Assembly (NCBI GenBank): GCA_023417955.1
Contig: JAEZDW010000019.1
Span: 1-22,613, forward strand
DNA from: Bacteroidota bacterium
GTDB taxonomy: Bacteria > Bacteroidota > Bacteroidia > Cytophagales > Cyclobacteriaceae
Direction: 5' to 3'
Length of the DNA stretch: 22,613 nucleotides
The translations under genes were made by a program, and so were the position numbers. Shown piece after piece: positions 16,603-22,613 of this stretch. Numbering within the stretch: position 1 is the stretch's first letter; the number at the start of each line of letters is the position of its first letter. The notes below the pieces were generated by a model. It was not told where the DNA came from. It did not search any database and saw nothing but the letters and a program-made list of their open reading frames with translations.

Positions 16603-17280
16603 TTAGCGAATTTTAAACTGCGCCGTCACGTGTCCTTTCAAACGGATTTTCCGGAAAGCCACAGGGTCTTCTGCACTCATATCCGCTTCCGCTGATTTGA
16701 ACCGTACGTTCGCCATCATCGGGTAAACCGGACCTTCATCCCATTCCCTGATCATGAGCGGTTTGCCGATGCTGGAACCAATGGATTCAGCCAGGACTTG
16801 TGCTTTGTTCTTCGCGACCTGCAGCGCTTTGGTTTTCGCTTCAAGCTTGAATTTTTCGATCTCGGTATGATCTACGCGTACAACGCGCATGTTGTCAATT
16901 TCAACCGGCTCTGAACTTGCCAGAAAACGCTCGAGTTCTGCGGATCCCGTCAGCGTTAACTCGTACGTCTTCTCGCGAAAAGATTCCTTGTCGCGTTTGG
17001 TAACTTTCGACAACGTTGCTCCGGCGTCGGCGAGTGTGAGCCTTTTTTTGTCGATACCCGCTTCCTTCAGCGCATTCAAAAAGCGCTGATCGATTTTTTC
17101 GAGCTGTACTTTATTCTTGTTTTCCTCAAATTCCTTTAACCTGATCCAGAGAACAATTTCGTTGGGGTCGATTTCCATTTCAGAAACGCCTGAAACTTCA
17201 ATAAATGGTTCCTTGAAATTCTCCTGTGCCCGGGCTGTCAGCGCCAGCGACAGGACAGATGCTAATAATAATCCTCGCAT
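16603..17280 (-). CDS. SIMPL-domain (DUF541) exported protein
   Basis: The start is taken at the ATG giving MRGLLLASVLSLALTARAQ, a clear signal peptide (225 residues). Longer in-frame starts (to 17394) would only prepend an unrelated, basic segment. The mature part begins FIEVSGVSEMEIDPNEIVLWI, the typical opening strand of the SIMPL/DUF541 fold, and ends with the strand VRFKSAEADMSAED...IRLKGHVTAQFKI. This matches YggE-like periplasmic proteins, linked in E. coli to oxidative stress by over-expression studies; the molecular role is unclear. It is divergent from the OxyR-type regulator with a 162-bp shared promoter region, so joint control is possible. Identification is good at family level. 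Confidence 0.9.
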   Translation of the reverse strand: MRGLLLASVLSLALTARAQENFKEPFIEVSGVSEMEIDPNEIVLWIRLKEFEENKNKVQLEKIDQRFLNALKEAGIDKKRLTLADAGATLSKVTKRDKESFREKTYELTLTGSAELERFLASSEPVEIDNMRVVRVDHTEIEKFKLEAKTKALQVAKNKAQVLAESIGSSIGKPLMIREWDEGPVYPMMANVRFKSAEADMSAEDPVAFRKIRLKGHVTAQFKIR

Positions 17281-17347
17281 AATCGTTTTTGTTTGACGGA
17301 TAGACACAAATTGTTTGCCGAAAGATGTAAACCGCGTGAAAATAGGG

Positions 17348-17374
17348 TTACCGGCCCTAAAAGCGCTCCGGTAA
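17348..17374. promoter_or_regulatory. Perfect inverted repeat in the SIMPL/oxyR divergent region
   Basis: Arms TTACCGG (17348-17354) and CCGGTAA (17368-17374) are perfect 7-bp inverted repeats with a 13-nt spacer; their centres are 20 bp apart, about two helical turns, as for a dimer binding one face of DNA. It lies about 40-67 bp before the expected oxyR transcription start. This is the usual place for a LysR-type regulatory site, although it is not the classical OxyR ATAG pattern. Confidence 0.5.
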
Positions 17375-17400
17375 ATATTCACATGTAATAGCAAATTGAA

Positions 17401-17408
17401 TATTTTTG
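17401..17408 (+). promoter_or_regulatory. Candidate -7 element of the oxyR promoter
   Basis: TATTTTTG matches the Bacteroidota -7 consensus TAnnTTTG exactly. It predicts a start near 17415 and a leader of about 28 nt. The -33 TTG element is not evident at the usual 19-bp spacing (TTCA is nearest), as might be the case for an activator-dependent promoter. Confidence 0.45.
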
Positions 17409-17442
17409 ATTACCCGGACGCATAACACCGGCGTTCACCACG

Positions 17443-18363
17443 ATGAACCTCCAGCAACTTGAATACATTATCGCACTCGACATTTTCAGAAATCATGCCA
17501 GGGCTGCGAAATCGTGTAATGTGACGCAACCAACACTAAGCATGATGGTAAAGAAGCTGGAAAGCGAATTGGGTGTAAAGATTTTTGATAAGGGGCAGCC
17601 GCTGAAGCCCACACCCGCCGGTGAAATCATTATCGCCCGCTCCCGCCAGATCATTCAGGATGTACGAAGCCTCAAGGAATTCGTAAAAACAGAAAAGGAC
17701 TCCATTGAAGGCGAATTCCGTCTTGGTGTAATCCCAACGCTGGCACCATATCTTCTTCCGCGTTTTCTCAACGAGTTTCTCGCGAACCACCCCGGAACCT
17801 CGTTTACCGTGATGGAACTACAAACGGAAGAGTTGGTGCGTATGCTCAAGACTAACCGCCTTGACATCGCGATTCTCGTTACGCCCCTCGAGAACAAGGA
17901 AATCCGCGAGGTGCCTATTTTTTATGAACCGATACTGTTGTACACCGCACAGAATCTCAAGTACTACAAGCAGGATCGTGTGAACCTAAAATCGTTATCA
18001 TACGAAAACCTTTTATTGCTGGAAGAGGGCCATTGCTTCAGGGGACAGGTGGAAAACCTTTGTACATCAAGGCCGCGCCATGCACAGAGTCAGCTGAATT
18101 ACCAGAGCGGCTCTTTTGAAACGTTGAAGGCTATGGTAGACAATAACTATGGCTATACCCTCATCCCTGAACTTGCCGTGAACGCGAAGAGCAGGAATGT
18201 TAAGCGGTTTGTCTCACCGGAGCCCGTTCGCGAAGTTAGCTTTGCCGTGCACACCGGTTTTGTGAAGGAGGCGCTGCTTCAAAAAATGCGGGAAGCAATC
18301 CTGAAGGCGATACCACCGCACTTCAAAAAGAACGACAAATACATCCGCGTCCGCTGGAACTAG
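17443..18363 (+). CDS. oxyR: OxyR-type LysR transcriptional regulator
   Basis: A LysR-type regulator of 306 residues with an N-terminal winged HTH (about 1-60, HARAAKSCNVTQPTLSMMVK as the HTH) and a periplasmic-binding-like sensor domain (about 90-300). The redox site EEGHCFRGQVENLC keeps two cysteines, Cys198 and Cys207, nine positions apart as in E. coli OxyR Cys199/Cys208. This makes peroxide sensing through an intramolecular disulfide likely and separates it from generic LysR proteins. The DNA-binding role and peroxide response are known for the family; targets here are inferred. It is divergent from the SIMPL gene. Start: the first ATG after the promoter candidate, with the standard MNLQQLEYI opening. 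Confidence 0.93.
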   Translation: MNLQQLEYIIALDIFRNHARAAKSCNVTQPTLSMMVKKLESELGVKIFDKGQPLKPTPAGEIIIARSRQIIQDVRSLKEFVKTEKDSIEGEFRLGVIPTLAPYLLPRFLNEFLANHPGTSFTVMELQTEELVRMLKTNRLDIAILVTPLENKEIREVPIFYEPILLYTAQNLKYYKQDRVNLKSLSYENLLLLEEGHCFRGQVENLCTSRPRHAQSQLNYQSGSFETLKAMVDNNYGYTLIPELAVNAKSRNVKRFVSPEPVREVSFAVHTGFVKEALLQKMREAILKAIPPHFKKNDKYIRVRWN

Positions 18364-18390
18364 TCAGACGTTCCATCGGGCTACGCGTTG

Positions 18391-18412
18391 TGGGGTTGAC
18401 ATAACCCCATTT
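18391..18412 (+). terminator. Probable terminator of oxyR
   Basis: Perfect 7-bp stem TGGGGTT / AACCCCA with loop GACAT, followed by only TTT. It lies 27 bp after the oxyR stop. The short U-run makes it weak. Confidence 0.5.
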
Positions 18413-18524
18413 AGCAACAATTTGAATCCAACGATAGCCTCCAATAACCAGCATTTATCGGTCTTTTTCCAGCGGGAACTGGCGGGACCCGGAGATCAGG
18501 AAACGAAAATCTTTCAAATATTTG

Positions 18525-18555
18525 TGTAACCTTCCAGGGGGGTACCGGTAACTAA
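18525..18555 (+). promoter_or_regulatory. Candidate ECF-type promoter of the sigma/anti-sigma operon
   Basis: A -35-like box TGTAACC (18525-18531) and a -10-like box GTAACTAA (18548-18555) are 16 bp apart. The AAC core of the -35 box is a hallmark of ECF-dependent promoters. Transcription would start near 18561, 12 nt before the sigma gene. Autoregulation by the encoded sigma factor is inferred. Confidence 0.5.
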
Positions 18556-18572
18556 CACGGAAACCGACAAAA

Positions 18573-19109
18573 ATGACAGACGAAACGATAATGGTGGCTG
18601 TGAAGAACGGCGATCTGCAACAGACCTCGTTCCTTTTTGAGCGGTACCACAAACGGATTTACAATTTTCTGGCGCAGCTTTCGAACGATCGTGAAGTTGC
18701 TGAAGACCTGACTCAAAATGTGTTTCTGCGGATGATCCGATACCGGAACAGTTTCCGGGACGATTCGCGGTTTACGCCATGGATATATCAAATCGCAAGG
18801 AATGTTTATGCAGACCACTATCAGATGGCAAAGAAGACACATAAAGAAACTGTGGATGTTGCCAAGGTGAGCGATTCAATACCCGACGAGTCGGACCAGG
18901 GAGTGATTGAAAAGGAAGAACTTCTGTACCGCAGCATGGAACGGCTTACGGACGAACAACGCGAGTTGCTCATCATGACACGATTCCAGCACATGCGGTA
19001 TGAAGAGGTAGCGCAGATCATGAATACATCAGTTTCCAACATCAAGGTGAAGGTTCACCGGGCAATTGGAAAACTAAGAGAATATTATTTCGCACAGGCT
19101 AAAATGTAA
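18573..19109 (+). CDS. ECF (RpoE-like) RNA polymerase sigma factor
   Basis: 178 residues with only sigma regions 2 and 4, as in extracytoplasmic-function sigma factors. Region 2 (about 20-85) shows FERYHKRIYNFL, then EVAEDLTQNVFLRMIR, and RFTPWIYQIARNVYADHYQ (region 2.3-2.4). Region 4 (about 119-170) ends with the helix-turn-helix YEEVAQIMNTSVSNIKVKVHRAI. It lacks the RNA-polymerase core-binding extras of primary sigma factors. The next gene starts 4 bp after its stop and encodes a probable anti-sigma factor. An ECF-like promoter precedes it. Its regulon cannot be stated beyond its own operon; envelope stress is the inferred signal class because of the partners. Confidence 0.95.
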   Translation: MTDETIMVAVKNGDLQQTSFLFERYHKRIYNFLAQLSNDREVAEDLTQNVFLRMIRYRNSFRDDSRFTPWIYQIARNVYADHYQMAKKTHKETVDVAKVSDSIPDESDQGVIEKEELLYRSMERLTDEQRELLIMTRFQHMRYEEVAQIMNTSVSNIKVKVHRAIGKLREYYFAQAKM

Positions 19110-19113
19110 GGCA

Positions 19114-19884
19114 ATGGATCGTGAGAAATTGGAAAGTCTGCTCATAGACTACATCGACGGCAAACTGAATAGCGTGGATAAACACCATGTTGAACAGGAG
19201 CTGATGACGAACCCTGATTCATACAAGTTGTACGAGCAGCTGAAAGAAGTTATCCGTGCGATGGATGCAGTAGGCGCGGAAGAACCTGCTTCTTCTCTGC
19301 GCCGGGGATTCGAGAAAATGCTTGACGAAGAAATGCAAAGTACGCGCAGTGCACGCGTTGTGGCGTTACGACCGTGGTGGTATGCAGCTGCTGCAGGCAT
19401 TGCATTGCTCATCACAGGCCTTGCAATCGGATTCTTTATCAGTCAGCGAAACATCAGAAATGAAAGACTTGCTGAAGCACAACGCAGACAGCAGCATACG
19501 AATCAGCTTGTTGCCATGATCTCGGATACGGAATCTGCCGGCAGAAGAATACTCGGCGTTCGTGAAGCCGCGGGGCAGCCTGCTGCGGGAGACGAAATAT
19601 TCGATGTGTTGATCAGAACAATGGATGAAGATCCAAACGCCAACGTACGACTTGCAGCTATTGAAGCGCTTGCACATTTCAGTGCGGAGCCTGTAGTTCG
19701 GAAAGCGCTGATAGCATCTCTCCGGAAACAAACGGATCCGGTTGTACAAATTGCTCTTATCCAGCTTATGGTGGATATGAAAGAACAGGAAGCCATCAAA
19801 TCGCTGCGCCAAATGGCCGACGATGAAACCTTAATTGAATCGGTTAAGGACGAGGCACAGCGGGGAATCCTGGTTCTATCCTAG
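19114..19884 (+). CDS. Putative membrane anti-sigma factor with HEAT-repeat outer domain
   Basis: 256 residues. The N-terminal cytoplasmic part (1-80) begins like an anti-sigma domain (ESLLIDYIDGKLNSVDKHHV) but the zinc-binding H-x3-C-x2-C motif is missing: the corresponding region reads LMTNPDSYKLYEQLKEV, with no cysteine in the whole protein. One transmembrane helix (WWYAAAAGIALLITGLAIGFF) spans about 88-108. The extracytoplasmic part has a helical stem and, at about 160-255, HEAT-like repeats (IFDVLIRTMDEDPNANVRLAAIEALAHF, read as helix pairs). It is placed directly behind the ECF gene, and the layout supports an anti-sigma role. HEAT repeats would be a sensor or partner-binding surface; this is inference. 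Function as a general scaffold is an alternative. Confidence 0.78.
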   Translation: MDREKLESLLIDYIDGKLNSVDKHHVEQELMTNPDSYKLYEQLKEVIRAMDAVGAEEPASSLRRGFEKMLDEEMQSTRSARVVALRPWWYAAAAGIALLITGLAIGFFISQRNIRNERLAEAQRRQQHTNQLVAMISDTESAGRRILGVREAAGQPAAGDEIFDVLIRTMDEDPNANVRLAAIEALAHFSAEPVVRKALIASLRKQTDPVVQIALIQLMVDMKEQEAIKSLRQMADDETLIESVKDEAQRGILVLS

Positions 19885-19941
19885 AAGAATTATCGCGATG
19901 AAATTATAGACGACAAAATCACATTCTAAAATCAAGCAGAA

Positions 19942-20712
19942 ATGAAGACACGTAGTTTAGTTATAACGCTCATGCTTTGCATGGCAATCTCCGGGGCGTT
20001 CGCTCAGGAATACAAGGTGGCGCGCAGCACAGGTAAGCTTTTCATCAAGGAAGTGAACCACGTCACCATTGAAGGTTACAGCGGGAACGAGATTGTTTTT
20101 TCCTCCCTGGATGGACCGCGTAAGAAAGATGAACGCGCGGAAGGACTTCGCGCCATCAGCAACATGGGACTGGAGGATAATACTGGCTTCGGTCTGGCTG
20201 TGCAGGAAAAGGCAGGCGCTATTGAGGTTTATCAAATGAAGAAAATGGATGGCACGCGGATCAAGATCATGGTGCCCAAGGGCGTCAAGGTATCGCTGGT
20301 TCACTCGTCACCGTATGGCGGCGGCGTTAAGCTTAAGAATGTCGAAAGTGAAATCGAAATCTCCACGGTGCACAATAGTGTCAACATGGATAATGTTACC
20401 GGCCCTATGACGGTAAAGACTGTTCACGGTGCAATTGAGGCTGTGTTCAGTGCAAATCCGAAGAGTCCCATCGCGATAGCATCCGCTCACGGTCTGGTTG
20501 ACGTAACAATTCCCGCTGCGCTTAAGGCAAACGTTAGCCTGTCGACTTCGTACGGCGAAATATTCGTCGATCCGAACATCAAAATCGAAATGGATGAAAA
20601 GACGGAGTGGGTAAAGTATGGATCTAACAAGGTCAACGGCAAAATCAACGGCGGCGGCCTTGACCTTAGCTTGTCGTCAGCACACGGCAACATCTACATC
20701 CGGAAAAAGTAA
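19942..20712 (+). CDS. DUF4097-type exported repeat protein, copy 1
   Basis: Signal peptide MKTRSLVITLMLCMAISGAFAQ (1-22). The mature part (to 256) has successive short beta strands with HG, YG and HN turns at regular intervals (SPYGG, STVHNSVNM, TVHGAIEA, SAHGLVDV, STSYGEIFV, SAHGNIYI). This is the look of the DUF4097 / head-GIN right-handed beta-helix group. No catalytic motif is visible. DUF4097-type proteins are often co-encoded with ECF sigma factors or anti-sigma factors, and adhesin or envelope-stress sensing roles have been proposed for relatives such as LiaX. The 57-bp gap from the putative anti-sigma gene has no terminator or promoter I can see, so it belongs to the operon. Confidence 0.8.
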   Translation: MKTRSLVITLMLCMAISGAFAQEYKVARSTGKLFIKEVNHVTIEGYSGNEIVFSSLDGPRKKDERAEGLRAISNMGLEDNTGFGLAVQEKAGAIEVYQMKKMDGTRIKIMVPKGVKVSLVHSSPYGGGVKLKNVESEIEISTVHNSVNMDNVTGPMTVKTVHGAIEAVFSANPKSPIAIASAHGLVDVTIPAALKANVSLSTSYGEIFVDPNIKIEMDEKTEWVKYGSNKVNGKINGGGLDLSLSSAHGNIYIRKK

Positions 20713-20718
20713 AGCGCT

Positions 20719-20740
20719 GGCGCCCTGACGATGGGGCGCC
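20719..20740 (+). other. Intercistronic hairpin between the two DUF4097 genes
   Basis: Perfect 7-bp GC-only stem GGCGCCC / GGGCGCC with an 8-nt loop, no U-run after it. It sits 7 bp after the first DUF4097 stop and 24 bp before the second start. It may protect the upstream message or lower expression of the second gene. An ATG at 20731 falls in this hairpin, which argues against its use as a start codon. Confidence 0.55.
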
Positions 20741-20763
20741 TTCAACCACCTAAATCTCACACT

Positions 20764-21501
20764 ATGAAATATCTGTTGATAGCAGGCTTTTTAGCCTGTA
20801 CCGGGCTGACTTTTGCCCAGCGTAAAATCGAGCAGACAGTACCTGTGCGCAGTGGCCAGACGATTCAAATGAGCTTTGATGATCCGGAGCTGATCAAGGT
20901 GCACACCTGGGACAAGAATGAAGTGCTCGTTCGCGGTGAGGTTAGTATTAACCGCGGTGAAAACGACGATGCGTTTGAGATTGTTGTTGAAAATACTTCA
21001 GATGCCGTGTCAATCAGTTCACGGCTCCGCGACCGCGACAAGATTCCAGGCAGAACGCTTATCCGTAAAGGAGATCAGGAGTATTATTTCCCTACGAATG
21101 ATCCTAAAGATCCTTCAATCATGAAATTCCTTGAGGAGAATGGAGGTAGCTACACGTATATGTCAAACGGAATCATTCGCGACATCAATCTGGAAGTATG
21201 GGTGCCTCAGGGAGTGACGACAAGCATCAAGGCGAAATACGGGTTGGTAGAAATTACAAATTTCAATGCTCCGTTGCAGGTGGACGCGAAGTACGGTGGT
21301 GTGGATGCAACTGTTGTGGCTTCAAAAACCGGTGATCTGACTGCACGAACGAAGTACGGTGAGATACTCACCAACCTTGATGTCAAATTTACGCCTGTTG
21401 ATGAACAAAAGAACTGGACGGAAATCAAGACCACACTTGGCAACGGTCCGGCGTACGTTCTTGAATCACATTATGGTAAAGTCTATCTGCGCAAACCCTG
21501 A
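20764..21501 (+). CDS. DUF4097-type exported repeat protein, copy 2
   Basis: The ATG at 20764 is chosen because it gives the signal peptide MKYLLIAGFLACTGLTFAQ; an in-frame ATG at 20731 would add eleven residues (MGRLQPPKSHT) and lies in a hairpin. The 245-residue protein has the same type of strand/turn pattern as copy 1 (AKYGLVEI, AKYGGVDA, TKYGEILT, SHYGKVYL) and ends in the same way (YGKVYLRKP here, HGNIYIRKK in copy 1). The two are therefore probably paralogues from an old duplication. The turns here are KYG rather than HG. Expected location is periplasm or outer membrane. The 3' end stops 3 bp before the opposing symporter gene. Confidence 0.8.
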   Translation: MKYLLIAGFLACTGLTFAQRKIEQTVPVRSGQTIQMSFDDPELIKVHTWDKNEVLVRGEVSINRGENDDAFEIVVENTSDAVSISSRLRDRDKIPGRTLIRKGDQEYYFPTNDPKDPSIMKFLEENGGSYTYMSNGIIRDINLEVWVPQGVTTSIKAKYGLVEITNFNAPLQVDAKYGGVDATVVASKTGDLTARTKYGEILTNLDVKFTPVDEQKNWTEIKTTLGNGPAYVLESHYGKVYLRKP

Positions 21502-21504
21502 GTG

Positions 21505-22494
21505 TCATCTCTTGTCTTGCGCCATGCGTTGTGCGAGAATGCTCCCGACGAGTAATTGCAAAGCGTGGTAAACCATTAAGGGAAGCAGAATAATACCCAG
21601 GGACAGGGTTTGCGGAAAAAGCACCTGTCCCATTACCGCTCCCTGCATAAGCGACTTTTTCGACCCGCAAAAGATGAGGGTGATCCGATCTTCGCGGGAA
21701 AGTTTAAACCACTTTGCAAGTACATTCATCATTCCAAGCATCAGGAAGAAAAGCGCCAGCATCAGCAACGACAACCAGAGAATCTCGGAAATGCTGTAGG
21801 GTGCAAACACATCTTTGGCAAACGACTCGCTGAAGGCCCGGTAAACGATAAGTAGAATGACGGACTGGTCGAACAAACGCAGGTATTTGCGATGGCGTTC
21901 GACGATGAAGCCAAGCGTTCGGTGAAGCAGAAGTCCCAGAATTACCGGCAGCAGAATCTGCAGGCAAAGGTCGATGATAACCCCGCCGAGATCACCTACG
22001 GACAATGTATTGCTGTCGATGAAAATACTCATCCACAAGGGCGTGATAATTATTCCGATCAGACTTGACACGCTGGCATTAAAGATTGCTGCAGCCACGT
22101 TACCACCGGCGATGGAGACCATAACAACGGAGGAGGATACAGTGGATGGCAGGGCTGCAAGGTAGAAGGTGCCAATCCACAGCAACCGTGTATCGGGTGC
22201 GTTGAAAAGCGCGTAGGCGATCAGTACTACCATCGGAAAGAGCAAAAACGTTGAAGCCTGCACGACACTATGGAGCTGCATTTGCGAGAGTCCTGCCCGG
22301 AGTCGTTCCGGACTCAGGCTGACGCCATAGAAGAAGAAGATGACTGAAACGCCAAAGTCAGAGATCACTTTGAGTGGCAGGGAACTATCGGCAGCGCCTG
22401 CTTCGGGAAAGAACCACGCGATCGCCACGACCCCAATCATAGCGAAGAAGAAGCCATTCAGTCCGGCTTTGGATAGCAGGGTCAATATTTTCAT
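21505..22494 (-). CDS. SBF-like bile acid:sodium symporter family protein (YfeH-like)
   Basis: 329 residues with nine to ten hydrophobic segments. The motif FFFYGVSLSPERLRAGL after TM2 and the conserved stretch AALPSTVSSSVVMVSIAGGN are typical of the YfeH/SLC10A7-like branch (SBF-like) of the bile acid:sodium symporter superfamily. The natural substrate in bacteria is generally not known; 'bile acid' is a family name only. It begins with an ATG (MKILTLLSKAGLNGFFFAM) just after a TAnnTTTG box, and converges on the DUF4097 operon with 3 bp between stop codons. The protein is complete. Confidence 0.88.
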   Translation of the reverse strand: MKILTLLSKAGLNGFFFAMIGVVAIAWFFPEAGAADSSLPLKVISDFGVSVIFFFYGVSLSPERLRAGLSQMQLHSVVQASTFLLFPMVVLIAYALFNAPDTRLLWIGTFYLAALPSTVSSSVVMVSIAGGNVAAAIFNASVSSLIGIIITPLWMSIFIDSNTLSVGDLGGVIIDLCLQILLPVILGLLLHRTLGFIVERHRKYLRLFDQSVILLIVYRAFSESFAKDVFAPYSISEILWLSLLMLALFFLMLGMMNVLAKWFKLSREDRITLIFCGSKKSLMQGAVMGQVLFPQTLSLGIILLPLMVYHALQLLVGSILAQRMAQDKR

Positions 22495-22504
22495 AGACCA
22501 GAGA

Positions 22505-22512
22505 CAAACCTA
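22505..22512 (-). promoter_or_regulatory. Candidate -7 element before the symporter gene
   Basis: On the minus strand TAGGTTTG matches TAnnTTTG exactly, ending 10 bp before the start codon. A TTG lies 17 bp upstream of it, slightly closer than the usual 19. If used, the leader would be only about 4-6 nt. The sequence to the window edge holds no complete gene. Confidence 0.25.
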
Positions 22513-22613
22513 ATCAATCCCAAACTTCCCAACCAGTGACAAACAAACTTTCTGTGGCGCGAACGTTTTCAGGGTTCGTCCCAACGTGCTCGCCAGGTAT
22601 TTCCGTTACGGCA

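Noticed and set aside
19366..19812. Minus-strand frame over the anti-sigma gene
   Set aside because: No recognisable features, and the plus frame is part of a well-spaced operon.
22495..22613. Open frames on the minus strand reaching the right edge, e.g. one ending at 22514 (about 32 residues visible)
   Set aside because: Two frames are equally open over this short stretch and neither product is recognisable; could be the 3' end of another gene but not decidable here.

Overview
The window reads as chromosomal DNA of a Bacteroidota bacterium, most likely in the Cytophagales/Chryseolinea-like part of the phylum. The evidence is a TonB-dependent receptor with an N-terminal STN domain and a carboxypeptidase-like domain, a DUF4249 lipoprotein, an S8 peptidase and a TPR/SpoIIE phosphatase of the types common there, few clear Shine-Dalgarno sites, and promoter candidates of the TAnnTTTG form. 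The taxon is inferred from gene content; there is no rRNA or marker gene. I see no insertion sequence, prophage, CRISPR array or tRNA.

Layout. (1) 3-1541: 3' part of rny (RNase Y), its start lying before the window, closed by a strong terminator. (2) 1691-8768: a tightly packed plus-strand operon of an unknown secreted protein, a TonB-dependent receptor, a DUF4249 lipoprotein and a large secreted protein with macroglobulin-like and plug-like parts. Its genes overlap or abut (ATGA, TAGATG, TAATG). An MFS transporter (8785-9930) follows 16 bp later. (3) 9927-15717, minus strand: a methyltransferase whose stop codon interlocks with that of the MFS gene, a two-DTG aspartic protease, an S8 serine peptidase with an unusually large insertion between catalytic Asp and His, and a TPR/coiled-coil/transmembrane/SpoIIE phosphatase. 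(4) 15919-17280: a YflT/YsnF-like stress protein (plus) convergent with a SIMPL-domain protein (minus), sharing a bidirectional terminator. (5) 17443-18363: an OxyR-type LysR regulator that keeps the two redox cysteines, with a perfect inverted repeat and a TAnnTTTG box upstream. (6) 18573-21501: an ECF sigma factor, a membrane protein with the layout of an anti-sigma factor but a HEAT-repeat extracytoplasmic domain and no zinc motif, and two paralogous DUF4097-type exported proteins. (7) 21505-22494, minus strand: an SBF/YfeH-like symporter.

How they fit together. Block 2 looks like an outer-membrane uptake or export system with translationally coupled subunits; the substrate cannot be read from sequence. 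Block 6 looks like a self-contained envelope-response module: an apparent ECF promoter before the sigma gene suggests autoregulation, the second gene would hold the sigma factor at the membrane, and the DUF4097 proteins would be effectors or sensors. The stress protein, OxyR and the ECF module make the right third of the window rich in stress-response genes.

The most unusual items are the HEAT-repeat putative anti-sigma factor with its DUF4097 pair, the inverted repeats before the TonB-receptor operon and before oxyR, the structured leader of the stress gene, and the barrel-less plug-like protein at the end of the TonB operon.
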